The position numbers and the translations under genes are program-made. Positions 38,771 through 48,018 of a stretch of DNA of 64,000 nt are shown here, piece by piece. Source of the DNA: Sneathiella chungangensis (GTDB lineage Bacteria; Pseudomonadota; Alphaproteobacteria; Sneathiellales; Sneathiellaceae); NCBI RefSeq assembly GCF_009882935.1, contig NZ_WTVA01000001.1:572238-636237 (forward strand), read 5' to 3'. Position 1 is the first letter of the stretch; each line of letters opens with the position of its first letter. The notes beneath the pieces were generated by a model. The model was not told the DNA's origin and did no database searches. It worked only from the letters and a program-made list of their open reading frames with translations.

Positions 38771-38784
38771 GTTCTCAGCTCCTG

Positions 38785-38799
38785 TTCTCGTATCGAGAA
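38785..38799 (-). promoter_or_regulatory. Palindrome in the tatA leader
   Basis: TTCTCG-TAT-CGAGAA, a perfect 6-bp inverted repeat with a three-base centre, 15 bases upstream of the tatA start and just before its AGGAG. It could block the ribosome site as a hairpin or be an operator. The rest of 38771-38951 shows nothing I can name. Confidence 0.35.
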
Positions 38800-38951
38800 T
38801 ATCTCAAATCATATAACGCCCGCAAAAGTCAAAAAAAGATGGTTTATCAGTTATTTCTAACAAAACCCTGCGGGCCGTCCTTCGTTTCACATATAAAGGT
38901 CTATGGGCGTTTATACGACATTTAAATCGCCTTTGATATGGGTTTATCGCC

Positions 38952-40010
38952 CTATTCGCTATTTCCCGGCCGGGGAAAAATAAAAACGCCACTCAAATTA
39001 AGCGATACCGAGCAGCGATCGCCGACCTTCGGCTGGTAAAAGGAGGCAACGCGCGCCGTCGCCTGAAAACCGCTTTCGAAGCGGATATCGATGAGGCTGA
39101 AGGCTCCCAGATTGCGCGACAGCACCACCTCGCCCGTCGGCGCCTTGGGATCGACGACGGGAAGAAAACGGATTGCCTCGGGCCGGACGAGAATTTCATC
39201 GACCGCCCCCTCCCCGATTGCGGCTGAAATCGGTATCGGGCCGAGATCGGTCTCGTAAAAATCGCCATTCCGGCGCGCCGGCACGCGGTTCACCTCACCA
39301 AGAAATGCGGCGATGAACCCGTCGGCCGGGCGGTTATAAAGCTCGCCGGCGCTGCCCTGCTGCATGATCTCTCCCTCGCGCATGACGACAATCTCATCCG
39401 CCATCCGCATCGCCTCCTCCGGGTCATGGGTGACCATCAGCACGGTCGTTCCCATTTCCTTGAGAAGCTTCAAGGTCTCGTCGCGCACCCGGTTGCGCAG
39501 CACCACGTCAAGGCCGGAGAAGGGCTCGTCCATCAGGATGATCCTCGGCGACGGGGCGAGCGCCCGCGCCAGCGCCACGCGCTGCTGCTCCCCGCCCGAG
39601 AGCATATGCGGATATTTCCGGGCCGCCGCCGCCATTCCGACGGTCTCAAGCATTGTTCCGGCGCGCGCGCGCCGTTCTGCAAGGGCCAGGTGCGACAGAC
39701 CGAAGGCGACATTATCCTCCACCGTCAGATGCGGGAAAAGGGCATAGTCCTGAAACATCAGCCCCACCCGGCGATCCTCCGGTCCGACGAAAATCTCGTC
39801 ATTGGCCATCACCTCGCCCTCGATGCTGACCTCGCCTTCGATGGGGCTTTCAAGCCCGGCGGCAAGCCGCAAGGTCGTCGATTTACCACAGCCGGACGGC
39901 CCCAGCAGGCAGACCAGCTTGCCCGCGCCCACCTCGAGATGCGCGATATCGACAGAATTCACGCCGTCATACTGGTGGCGGACATTTCGAAAAACCAGGT
40001 TGCTCATCAA
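38952..40010 (-). CDS. Iron(III)-type ABC transporter ATP-binding protein (FbpC-like)
   Basis: A 352-residue ATPase. Walker A is LLGPSGCGKSTTLRL, the signature LSGGEQQRVALARAL, Walker B IILMDEPFSGLD, and the switch His is in LMVTHDPEEAMRMAD. A C-terminal TOBE-like regulatory domain is present (about 240-350). The type matches FbpC/PotA, and with the fused permease it points to ferric iron uptake. It overlaps the permease stop by four bases. No periplasmic binding protein gene lies in the window. Confidence 0.9.
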   Translation of the reverse strand: MMSNLVFRNVRHQYDGVNSVDIAHLEVGAGKLVCLLGPSGCGKSTTLRLAAGLESPIEGEVSIEGEVMANDEIFVGPEDRRVGLMFQDYALFPHLTVEDNVAFGLSHLALAERRARAGTMLETVGMAAAARKYPHMLSGGEQQRVALARALAPSPRIILMDEPFSGLDVVLRNRVRDETLKLLKEMGTTVLMVTHDPEEAMRMADEIVVMREGEIMQQGSAGELYNRPADGFIAAFLGEVNRVPARRNGDFYETDLGPIPISAAIGEGAVDEILVRPEAIRFLPVVDPKAPTGEVVLSRNLGAFSLIDIRFESGFQATARVASFYQPKVGDRCSVSLNLSGVFIFPRPGNSE

Positions 40011-41764
40011 TAATCGTTTCTCGCAGCTATGTTCTGCCCGGGACGGGATCTGGCAATGGCCCTGCTCAACACGATCACCGGCAGGATGCCGACAAGGACG
40101 ATGGCAAGGGAGGGTCCGGCGGCATCGGCGAGCCGCTCGTCGCTCGCCATTTCATAGGCGCGGATGGCCAGCGTGTCAAAGCCAAACGGCCGCAGCACCA
40201 GGGTTGCCGGCAGCTCTTTCATGACATCGACGAAAACGAGCAATACCGCCGTCATCAGGCTGCCGGAAATGATCGGGATATGCACGCGGACGAGCTTGCG
40301 AAAGCCGGTGACGCCGAGGGTCCGGGCCGCGCGGTCCATATTGGGCGTCACCGTATCGACCCCGGCCTCCACCGTGTTCAGGGAAATCGCCAGGAACCGG
40401 ACGATATAGGCGAACAGGAGGGCAACCATCGTGCCGCTCAGGATAAGGCCGGTCGAGATATTGAAGGTTGCGCGCATCCAGTGATCGACCGTGTTGTCGA
40501 TAAAACCGAAGGGCAGCATGATACCGACTGCGAGGACCGGCCCCGGCACCGCATAGCCCATGGACGCCACCCGGAGCGCCCCCTGCTCCATCCGCGACGG
40601 CGCGCGGGCATCCCGCCGCATGCCATAGATGAGGAACAGCGCAACCACGAGCGACAGCCCGGCGGCGATCAGGGCGACCATCACGCTGTTCATCACCAGG
40701 CTCGGGAAATGCGCGTTGAAGGCGCTGCTGGAATGCAGAAAACTGTCCTTCACGAGCCAGGCGGTCGGCAAGAGAAAGCCAAGGAAGATCGGCAGCCCGC
40801 AGGCCAGCATGGCAAGGATTTGCCGGTTCCGGCCGAGACGGTAGCGGGTAATATTCTGGTAGCGCCCTGTGGTATGGTGGAAGCGGCGCTTGCCGCGGTT
40901 GACCCGCTCGAGCAGGATGAGGGAGAAAACAAAGATCATCAGCACCGCCGCCAGCTGCGCCGCCGCGGCCGGCTCATTGAGGCCGAACCAGGTGCGGTAG
41001 ATGCCGGTGGTGAAGGTATCGACGGCGAAATACTCGACGGTGCCGAAATCACTCAGGGTTTCCATCAGCGCCAGCGCGAGCCCCGTGACGATGGCGGGAC
41101 GGGCGAGCGGCAGCGCGATGGAGAGAAAGCCGCGCCAGGGGCCGCGCCCCAATGTCCGCCCGACTTCCAGCGCGCAGATCGATTGCTCGAGAAAGGCCGT
41201 GCGGCTTACCAGATAGACGTAAGGATAGAGCACGAGACCGAGCATCATCACCGCCCCGCCAAGGCTGCGGATCGACGGAAACCAGTAATCGGCGCGGCTC
41301 CAGCCGAAAATCTCGCGCAGCGCCGTTTGCAAGGGCCCGGCAAAATCGAGCATGCCGGTATAGGTATAGGCAATGATATAGGCGGGCATGGCCAGCGGCA
41401 GGAACAGCGCCCAGGAAAAAATCCGGCGTCCCGGAAACTCGCACATGGTCACCAGCCAGGCGGTGCCGACGCCGATCACCAGGACCAGCGCCGATACGCC
41501 AATCGCCAGCACCAGCGTATTGTAGAGATAGGTCGGCAGCACCGTGCTCGCGAGATGCGACCAGATGTCTCCCGTCGGCGCAAAGACGTAACCGAGCACG
41601 ACGAGAACCGGAATCGAGAGGATCAGCGCGATCAGCAGCACAAGCGCGGTTGCCGGCGATGCGGTCTTGCGCCGGTATCCCCGCCGCGCGAGCGGTTGTT
41701 GATTTTCAAATTCCAGAACGGCCAAAGATGTCCCTCTTTCCTGATAGCGCCAGACGGCCTTCAT
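40007..41764 (-). CDS. Iron(III)-type ABC transporter permease (FbpB-like, two fused domains)
   Basis: A 585-residue membrane protein with about 12 segments and two permease modules, as in FbpB/SfuB. The EAA-type loops are ALEVGRTLGRGPWRGFLSIA and AARTLGVTGFRKLVRVHIPI. A Fur-like box sits 20 bases upstream of its start, so iron repression is likely. The matching solute-binding protein must be encoded elsewhere, or another protein supplies it. Confidence 0.9.
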   Translation of the reverse strand: MKAVWRYQERGTSLAVLEFENQQPLARRGYRRKTASPATALVLLIALILSIPVLVVLGYVFAPTGDIWSHLASTVLPTYLYNTLVLAIGVSALVLVIGVGTAWLVTMCEFPGRRIFSWALFLPLAMPAYIIAYTYTGMLDFAGPLQTALREIFGWSRADYWFPSIRSLGGAVMMLGLVLYPYVYLVSRTAFLEQSICALEVGRTLGRGPWRGFLSIALPLARPAIVTGLALALMETLSDFGTVEYFAVDTFTTGIYRTWFGLNEPAAAAQLAAVLMIFVFSLILLERVNRGKRRFHHTTGRYQNITRYRLGRNRQILAMLACGLPIFLGFLLPTAWLVKDSFLHSSSAFNAHFPSLVMNSVMVALIAAGLSLVVALFLIYGMRRDARAPSRMEQGALRVASMGYAVPGPVLAVGIMLPFGFIDNTVDHWMRATFNISTGLILSGTMVALLFAYIVRFLAISLNTVEAGVDTVTPNMDRAARTLGVTGFRKLVRVHIPIISGSLMTAVLLVFVDVMKELPATLVLRPFGFDTLAIRAYEMASDERLADAAGPSLAIVLVGILPVIVLSRAIARSRPGQNIAARNDY

Positions 41765-41783
41765 AATCCGCGGAACGCAATCG

Positions 41784-41802
41784 GTAAATAATAATCATTC
41801 GC
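41784..41802 (-). promoter_or_regulatory. Fur-like box upstream of the iron transporter
   Basis: The 19 bases match the classical Fur consensus (GATAATGATAATCATTATC) at 14 positions, with the core ATAATCATT intact. It lies 20 bases upstream of the permease start. The whole gap 41765-42122 (358 bases) otherwise holds only the likely leader of the hybrid kinase; a weaker similar stretch lies at about 41925-41945. Confidence 0.6.
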
Positions 41803-42122
41803 AATGACAATGCAAAGGCCGATAACGGCGGCAAAACGCCGCGCCGCCGATTGTCGGGGGATTGATACCTGTATGGATGTTCCGTTTCTCTAGTCCCGGT
41901 CCGGAAAAATAATCAATTTCCGTAGATGAAAATGATTACTAATCAAGATGCCGCAAGAACCGGCAATCCAGCGCATTTTTTAAGGGAAATACGAAAAGGT
42001 CTTATAAAATAACGCGTAAGCTCTTGCGCACTTTTTTAACCAATTTGCTATATTTATTTATCAAAGCCCGGTTTTTATTTTTCCGACCCTTAACAGCGGG
42101 GCTTTTCGGGAGCTTATTTTTT

Positions 42123-44852
42123 ATGGACGCAAGAGTTTTACTCGGTTTCGCGTGGTGTATATTCGTTATTCTTGCGGGGGCGCCCCTCCCCGCGATATCG
42201 GCCCCGGCAAGCGACGCTTTCATCGGCGACGTGGCGGCGCAGACCACCCTTGCCGACCCGCAATCGGACTCCCTGACCCGCGAATATATAGTCGAACTGA
42301 TCGCCGGCGGCTTCCTGCTGGTCATTTTCGCTCTGTTCATCTGGGCCCAGTCGTTAAGACGGCGGGTTAATACGAAGGCGGAGAAGCTGCAAAAGGAACT
42401 TCTGAACAAGCAATCCATCAAGGACGAGCTTCAGCATCAACATAACCTGCTGGCCGAAATCAGTTCCCTCGCCAATGTCGGCGGCTGGAAATTCGATAGC
42501 GTTACCTCCAAGCTCTCCTGGAACCCGATGATCTACAAGATCTATGAAGTGCCAGACGACTTCGTGCCGAATGTCAAAGCCGCCACGAGCTTTTTCGCGC
42601 CGGAGGTGCGGGACCAGGTTCTGGCGGAATTCCGGCAGGGCGTCGCCGACGGCAGCGGCTGGGACATCGAACTTCCGGTGATCACCGCGAAGGGCAACCG
42701 CAAATGGGTACGCTCGCGCGGGAAATGCGAAATGGTGGACGGTAAGGTTGTCGCCATCTACGGCGCCGTTCAGGACATCACGCGCCGCAAGCAGGGCGAG
42801 AAGGAAATTCAGCGCCAGCGAGATCTCCTCGACCAGGTGGGGGCGCTGGCGACCATCGGTGGCTGGGAAATCGATCTGCGGACAAACGCGCACCGCTGGA
42901 GCAAGACGACCTACAAGATCCACGAGCTTTCGAATGATTTCGACCCCAGTGTCGCCAGGGCGGTCGAGCTTTATGCGCCCGAGGCCCGCGACACCATACG
43001 GGATACCTACAACCACGCAATCGAAAGCGGCGAAGGCTGGGATATCGAATTGCCGCTGCTCACCGTCAAGGGCAACCGCAAATGGGTCCGCTCCCACGCG
43101 CAGTGCGAAGTGGAGAACGGCAAGGTCGTTCGCATCTACGGGCTGACCCAGGATATTACGCGCTACCACGAAGTCGAGAACGAGCTCAAGCAGCATAAGG
43201 AAGAGCTGTCGAGCCGGCTGGCCGAAGTGGAATATTCCCGCCAGCAGGTAGAAAAACAGGCGGAAGAACTCGTCACCCTGGCGGAAGAGCAGAATACGCT
43301 TCGCACCAAGGCGGAAATCGGCGAGAGGAGCAAGGCCGAGTTCCTGGCGATCATGAGCCACGAGATCAGAACCCCCATGACCGGAATTATCGGCATGACG
43401 GATCTGCTGCTCCTGGATAACCTGACGCCCGAGCAGGAGAAAAGAGCGCGGACCATCAAGAATTCAAGCGAGCTCCTGCTGACGATCCTGAATGACATAC
43501 TGGACCAGTCAAAGCTCGATTCCGGTAAGTTCGAGCTCAGCAATGTTGACATCCGCCTGCCGGAGCTGGTTGAGGAAACCGTCGATTTGCTGCGCGAGAA
43601 AGCCGAAAGCAAAGGGTTGGAGATAGAATTTGCACCGCCCGCCACTCTGCCCACCGCGATCAATATCGACGCCTTCCGGCTTCAGCAGGTGATCATCAAC
43701 CTGATCTCGAATGCGATCAAATTTACCGATGATGGCGTTATCGCCCTCAATATTGAACCGGACCGGACGCCGCAGGGCGACGACCTTTTGCGCTTTGAGG
43801 TGACGGACAACGGCATCGGTATTTCCGAGGAACAGAAATCACGGCTCTTCATGCGGTTCGAGCAGGCCGACCCATCGACCGCGCGGAAATATGGCGGTTC
43901 CGGACTGGGTCTCTCGATCTGTAAACAGCTGATTGAGCTGATGGGCGGCGACATAGGCGTCGACAGCGACCTTGGAAAAGGCAGCCGTTTCTGGTTCACG
44001 GTCCCCTTGCGGCCCGTCGATCTCGGCGAGGAGACGGTCGATACGGAGGCCGATACGGAAATTGAAAGCCGGCCGCTGCATATCCTGCTGGCCGAGGATA
44101 ACCCGGTCAATCAGACCCTGGTCTCCACCCTGCTGGAACATGCGGGCCATAAGGTGGATATCGTCGGCAACGGGCAGATGGCCGTCGATGCGGTCGCCGA
44201 GGGCGATTTCGACATGGTGCTGATGGATGTCCGCATGCCCGTCATGGAGGGACCGGAAGCCACGAAACATATCCGCGAAAGCGGCCATGAGAAGAGCCAG
44301 ATTCCCATCGTTGCGCTCACCGCCGATGCGATGAAGGAATATATGCCCCGCTATCTCGAAGCCGGCATGAACGCGGTAGAGACCAAGCCGATCCAGCTGG
44401 AAAGCCTGCTTCGGACGATCGATACGGTGATGGCGGAGGCCAGCGACGAGGCCGCCGGGTCCCCCGCTGAGGCCGCGCCGGCCGTTGCCGCGCCCAGGGG
44501 CGATATTGGCGATGCCCGGAAAATGGCTGAGCTCGGCAAGCTGCTCGATGCCGGCGCGATGGCGGGGCTGGTTGAGGATGCCGCGCGGTCGCTCTCGGGT
44601 AACATTGTCCTGATGCGAAAGGGCCTTACGTCGCAAAATGGCGATGACGTTCAGTCCCACGCGCATACGATACGGGGGATGTGCGGCTCGATGGGGGCGC
44701 TACGGCTGGCGAAAGAGGCCGCCTATATCGAAGAGAACATCGATGATCTTGACCGGATCGAGGAATTCCTGCCGACATTCGAGGCGACGGCGGAAGAGAC
44801 CGTCACCTGGTGGACCCAGTTCGTTCCGGCCAAGCAGCGAAAAATCGCCTAG
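42123..44852 (+). CDS. Membrane hybrid histidine kinase with tandem PAS, receiver and Hpt domains
   Basis: A 909-residue protein from ATG 42123, preceded by CGGGAGC; a TTG start at 42024 is less likely. A signal or membrane segment (LGFAWCIFVILAG) and a second segment (AGGFLLVIFALFIWAQ) border a short periplasmic part. Two PAS modules of similar sequence follow, then a coiled coil, HisKA (His413 in MSHEIRTPMTGIIG), HATPase (NLISNAIKFT, GSGLGLSICK), a receiver (Asp702 in MVLMDVRMP) and an Hpt domain (His848 in HTIRGMCGSMGA). It is thus a complete phosphorelay lacking only the output regulator. It lies beside the iron transporter, and its stop overlaps scpB by four bases. Confidence 0.93.
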   Translation: MDARVLLGFAWCIFVILAGAPLPAISAPASDAFIGDVAAQTTLADPQSDSLTREYIVELIAGGFLLVIFALFIWAQSLRRRVNTKAEKLQKELLNKQSIKDELQHQHNLLAEISSLANVGGWKFDSVTSKLSWNPMIYKIYEVPDDFVPNVKAATSFFAPEVRDQVLAEFRQGVADGSGWDIELPVITAKGNRKWVRSRGKCEMVDGKVVAIYGAVQDITRRKQGEKEIQRQRDLLDQVGALATIGGWEIDLRTNAHRWSKTTYKIHELSNDFDPSVARAVELYAPEARDTIRDTYNHAIESGEGWDIELPLLTVKGNRKWVRSHAQCEVENGKVVRIYGLTQDITRYHEVENELKQHKEELSSRLAEVEYSRQQVEKQAEELVTLAEEQNTLRTKAEIGERSKAEFLAIMSHEIRTPMTGIIGMTDLLLLDNLTPEQEKRARTIKNSSELLLTILNDILDQSKLDSGKFELSNVDIRLPELVEETVDLLREKAESKGLEIEFAPPATLPTAINIDAFRLQQVIINLISNAIKFTDDGVIALNIEPDRTPQGDDLLRFEVTDNGIGISEEQKSRLFMRFEQADPSTARKYGGSGLGLSICKQLIELMGGDIGVDSDLGKGSRFWFTVPLRPVDLGEETVDTEADTEIESRPLHILLAEDNPVNQTLVSTLLEHAGHKVDIVGNGQMAVDAVAEGDFDMVLMDVRMPVMEGPEATKHIRESGHEKSQIPIVALTADAMKEYMPRYLEAGMNAVETKPIQLESLLRTIDTVMAEASDEAAGSPAEAAPAVAAPRGDIGDARKMAELGKLLDAGAMAGLVEDAARSLSGNIVLMRKGLTSQNGDDVQSHAHTIRGMCGSMGALRLAKEAAYIEENIDDLDRIEEFLPTFEATAEETVTWWTQFVPAKQRKIA

Positions 44853-45451
44853 AATTCCTCTTCTTCCTCGTCTTCCAGCGCGTCCTCTTCCGCGCGGGCG
44901 AGGTCATTGAAGATACCCGACGGCTCCGTGCTGAGGAGCCCCGCCGCCTTCATTTCATCAAAGCCCGGCAGGTCCTTGATATCGTCAAGGCCGAAATGGA
45001 TCAGGAAATCCTCGGTAATGCCATAGGTGACGGGACGCCCCGGCGTCCGCCGCCGTCCGCGCGGGCGGATCCAGCCCGCCTCGAACAGAACGTCCATGGT
45101 GCCGCGACTGAGCCCGACACCGCGGATTTCCTCGATCTCGGCGCGGGTCACCGGCTGATGATAGGCGACGATCGCGAGGGTCTCAAGCGCCGCGCGGCTG
45201 AGCCGGCGGGTGGTCTCGCGCTCCTCCTCCAGCAGCCAGGAAAGGTCCGGCGCCGTCAGGAATGTCCATTTCCCGGCAAGGCGGGTGAGATTCACCCCCT
45301 TGTGCCGGTAATGCTCCTCAATCGTCGAAAGGATCGCCGGAATATCGGCGCCCTCCGGCAGCCGTTCGGCCAGCGCCGCCTCATCCAGTGGTTCCTTCGA
45401 GGCGAACAACAACGCCTCCGCCATTCGGACATGTTCGGGATCAACAGTCAT
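44849..45451 (-). CDS. scpB: Segregation and condensation protein B
   Basis: A winged-helix kleisin partner of the SMC-ScpAB condensin, 200 residues. AEALLFASKEPLDEAALAER is the N-terminal domain, and LETLAIVAYHQPVTRAEIEE with IRGVG is the conserved second winged helix. The tail is acidic (EDALEDEEEEEF). It overlaps scpA by four bases. Confidence 0.95.
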   Translation of the reverse strand: MTVDPEHVRMAEALLFASKEPLDEAALAERLPEGADIPAILSTIEEHYRHKGVNLTRLAGKWTFLTAPDLSWLLEEERETTRRLSRAALETLAIVAYHQPVTRAEIEEIRGVGLSRGTMDVLFEAGWIRPRGRRRTPGRPVTYGITEDFLIHFGLDDIKDLPGFDEMKAAGLLSTEPSGIFNDLARAEEDALEDEEEEEF

Positions 45452-46242
45452 TCCCCGTTTTTCCTCTTTTTCACTTCAATGGGACCGAAGGTCGCCCCCT
45501 GACGGAGCTCGAGCCGTCCCTCCTTCGCCATCTGCAGGCTCGCGAGCAATGTCGAGGCCTGCGCCGAACGGCGGCTGAAGGGATCGGTCAGGTTATCGGG
45601 AAGATAGGACATCAGGTCAGTCCAGTCCGGCAGCGAGCCCAGCATCTTCTCCAGCCGGTCGAGCGCCGCCTCCACCGAGAAAACCGCATCGCGCATCAGG
45701 CGGAGCGGATTGACGATGCCCTTGCGTTCCTCCTGCGCGGCGTAGGCCTGCAACAACTCCCGGAGCGTACAATCATATTTGGAATGGCGGGTAATCCGGA
45801 TCGCCTCGGGCCGGCCGCGCTGCAGCCGGTCGCGCCCGACGATGCTACCGTTCATCAGCTTTTCCGCCGCCTCGCGCATCGCTTCGAGTTTTTTCAGGAG
45901 AAAGGCGAGCCGGTCGGCCAGTTCCTCCCCGCTCGGCCCGTCGTCTTCCTCCGCCGGTAGCAGCAGCCGCGACTTGAGATAGGCGAGCCAGGCCGCCATC
46001 ACCAGATAATCCGCCGCCACCTCGAGACGGAGCGAGCGGGCCTGTTCGATAAAGGCGAGATACTGCTCGGCAAGCTGCAGGATGGAGATTTTCAGCAGGT
46101 CGACCTTCTGGTCACGTGCGAGGACCAGCAGCACATCCAGCGGCCCTTCATAGCCGTCGAGATCGACCAGCAGCGCATGGGTCGGCAGCGGTATGACATC
46201 GGGGTTTTTCCGCCCGGCCTCATCGAAGGATCCGTTATCCAT
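45448..46242 (-). CDS. scpA: Segregation and condensation protein A
   Basis: The kleisin subunit that bridges the SMC arms, 264 residues. The N-terminal LDGYEGPLDVLLVLARDQKV and ISILQLAEQYLAFIEQAR are family signatures, and AADYLVMAAWLAYLKSRLLL follows. It is coupled to scpB. The M50 protease gene lies 49 bases upstream. Confidence 0.95.
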   Translation of the reverse strand: MDNGSFDEAGRKNPDVIPLPTHALLVDLDGYEGPLDVLLVLARDQKVDLLKISILQLAEQYLAFIEQARSLRLEVAADYLVMAAWLAYLKSRLLLPAEEDDGPSGEELADRLAFLLKKLEAMREAAEKLMNGSIVGRDRLQRGRPEAIRITRHSKYDCTLRELLQAYAAQEERKGIVNPLRLMRDAVFSVEAALDRLEKMLGSLPDWTDLMSYLPDNLTDPFSRRSAQASTLLASLQMAKEGRLELRQGATFGPIEVKKRKNGE

Positions 46243-46291
46243 GCCCCCTCCTCCGTTCTGTCGATTTTACGCCCAATTGCATCTAAAAAAC

Positions 46292-46978
46292 TTAGACCAC
46301 GCCGGCCAGCTTGGCAATCAGATTGACCATATATCCGATGGGCCCGGTCAGCAGCCAGCTGATCGGATCGATTTCCGCGCCGAGCTGGCGGCTGATCATC
46401 GGGACAAGGAATATGACGCCGATCAGGATCAGGAAACCATAGCGTTCCAGCCGCGCGAGCGGAATAGCGAGGCGGTCGGGCAGAATACCGACGGCGACCC
46501 GTCCGCCATCAAGCGGCGGCAGCGGCAGGAGGTTAAAAACGCCCAGCACCACATTGAGAATAATACCGTTTTTAAAATTGTCCGCGAACCAGTGCAGCGT
46601 CGATCCGGGCAGAAAGGCGAGCAGGTGAAACCCGAGGGCGAAGAGAAAGGCGAGCAGGAAATTCATGCCCGGCCCGGCCAGCGCCACCCAGACCATGTCA
46701 CGGCGCGGATTACCGAGGCGGGCGAAATTGACCGGCACCGGCTTTGCATATCCGAACAGGAACGGCGCCTTCACGAGAAGCAGGAAGCCCGGGATAAGGA
46801 TGGTCCCCATGGGATCGATATGCTTGAACGGATTGAAACTCACGCGCCCCTGCCGGAGCGCGGTATCATCACCGAGTTTCCAGGCGACATAGCCATGGGC
46901 GGCCTCATGCAGGGTGATCGCCGCAAGCGCGGGGACGATCCAGACAGAAATCTGGTAGAGAATATTTGCAAAGTCCAT
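46292..46978 (-). CDS. Site-2-type (M50) membrane metalloprotease
   Basis: A 228-residue integral membrane protein. The zinc site is HEAAHGYVAWKLGD (HExxH) and the second motif NLLPLPPLDGGRV supplies the third ligand. It is the short form without PDZ domains and resembles the YwhC/SREBP-cleaving subgroup. Its start shares one base with the nagZ stop. The substrate is unknown. Confidence 0.9.
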   Translation of the reverse strand: MDFANILYQISVWIVPALAAITLHEAAHGYVAWKLGDDTALRQGRVSFNPFKHIDPMGTILIPGFLLLVKAPFLFGYAKPVPVNFARLGNPRRDMVWVALAGPGMNFLLAFLFALGFHLLAFLPGSTLHWFADNFKNGIILNVVLGVFNLLPLPPLDGGRVAVGILPDRLAIPLARLERYGFLILIGVIFLVPMISRQLGAEIDPISWLLTGPIGYMVNLIAKLAGVV

Positions 46979-48018
46979 CAGGCGGTTACCCCGGCAAGCA
47001 GTTCATCGAGCCGAGCCCGGTCGGCCGTCACGTCGATCGTCGCGGGCGCCTGATCGAAGACGCGGTTGCCAAGTTCGATCCGCGCGCGCGCCTTTTCGGT
47101 GAGCGGCGGGCAGGCAGCGGCCACGTCCTTCATTTCCTCGAGCACACCCGAGCAGTGCAGCACAATATCGACACCCGCCGCGAGCGCCGCCCCGGCCCGC
47201 TCCGCAAGGCTGCCCGACAGCGCCTTCATATTGAGATCGTCCGTGAGCAGCAGCCCGTCGAAGCCGATCCCTTCGCGGATGATTGTGGTGATCACCGTCT
47301 CTGACAGGGTTGCCGGATGATCCGGGTCAATCTCGTCAAACAGGATATGGCTCGTCATCCCCCAGGGCAGCAGCGAGAGCGCCGTGAAGGGCGCGAAATC
47401 CGTCTGTTCAAGATCAGGTCGCGCGGCCGTCACATGAGGGAGCTCGTGATGGCTGTCGACCGTGGCGCGGCCATGACCCGGCATATGCTTGATCACCGGA
47501 ATGATCCCGGCCGTCAGCATCTCCTCGGCGACCACCGCGCCGAGACGCGCGACGACCTGCGGATCCGCCGCGAAGGCGCGATCGCCGATGGCCTCGACCG
47601 TCTCCGGCAACCGGAGGTCCAGGCAGGGCGTGCAGTTAACGGTGATCCCCGCCGCCTGCAGGTCCGCCGCAATCAGCCGCGTGGTAAGGCGCAATGCCTC
47701 AATCGCGCGGTCGGGATCGCTTTCATACATCCCGCCAAAAAATCCGAAGGGTTTCGCCTCGAACCAGTGCGGCGCGCGCAGGCGCTGCACCCGGCCGCCC
47801 TCCTGATCGATGAGCACGGGCGCGTCGGGCCGACCGACCGCCGCGCGCAAGGCTTTCACCAGTTTCCTCAGCTGTTTCGGATCCTCGACATTGCGGGCGA
47901 AGAGGATAAATCCGAAGGGCTGTTCCGCCTTGAAAAATTTCTTTTCCGCGCGCGAAAGCGTCAAACCTTCGCAGCCGAAGATCACGGACCGGCAGTCAGA
48001 TAATTCAGCCGCTGACAA
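46978..48018 (-). CDS. nagZ: Beta-N-acetylhexosaminidase NagZ
   Basis: A cytoplasmic family 3 glycosidase of peptidoglycan recycling, 346 residues. KHMPGHGRATVDSHHELP is the mobile loop with the catalytic His/Asp dyad. The nucleophile Asp is in LLTDDLNMKAL. LIDQEGGRVQRL is another signature. It overlaps the SPOR gene by 14 bases. Confidence 0.95.
   Translation of the reverse strand: MSAAELSDCRSVIFGCEGLTLSRAEKKFFKAEQPFGFILFARNVEDPKQLRKLVKALRAAVGRPDAPVLIDQEGGRVQRLRAPHWFEAKPFGFFGGMYESDPDRAIEALRLTTRLIAADLQAAGITVNCTPCLDLRLPETVEAIGDRAFAADPQVVARLGAVVAEEMLTAGIIPVIKHMPGHGRATVDSHHELPHVTAARPDLEQTDFAPFTALSLLPWGMTSHILFDEIDPDHPATLSETVITTIIREGIGFDGLLLTDDLNMKALSGSLAERAGAALAAGVDIVLHCSGVLEEMKDVAAACPPLTEKARARIELGNRVFDQAPATIDVTADRARLDELLAGVTA

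Noticed and set aside
40280-41791. 503-codon open frame on the plus strand opposite the ABC permease
   Set aside because: The permease is a clear family member on the minus strand; the plus frame has shadow composition and no recognisable domain.
42024-42122. TTG start of the hybrid kinase with 33 extra residues
   Set aside because: ATG 42123 has a better ribosome site and starts a proper signal segment; the extension would add a second hydrophobic stretch without a known role.
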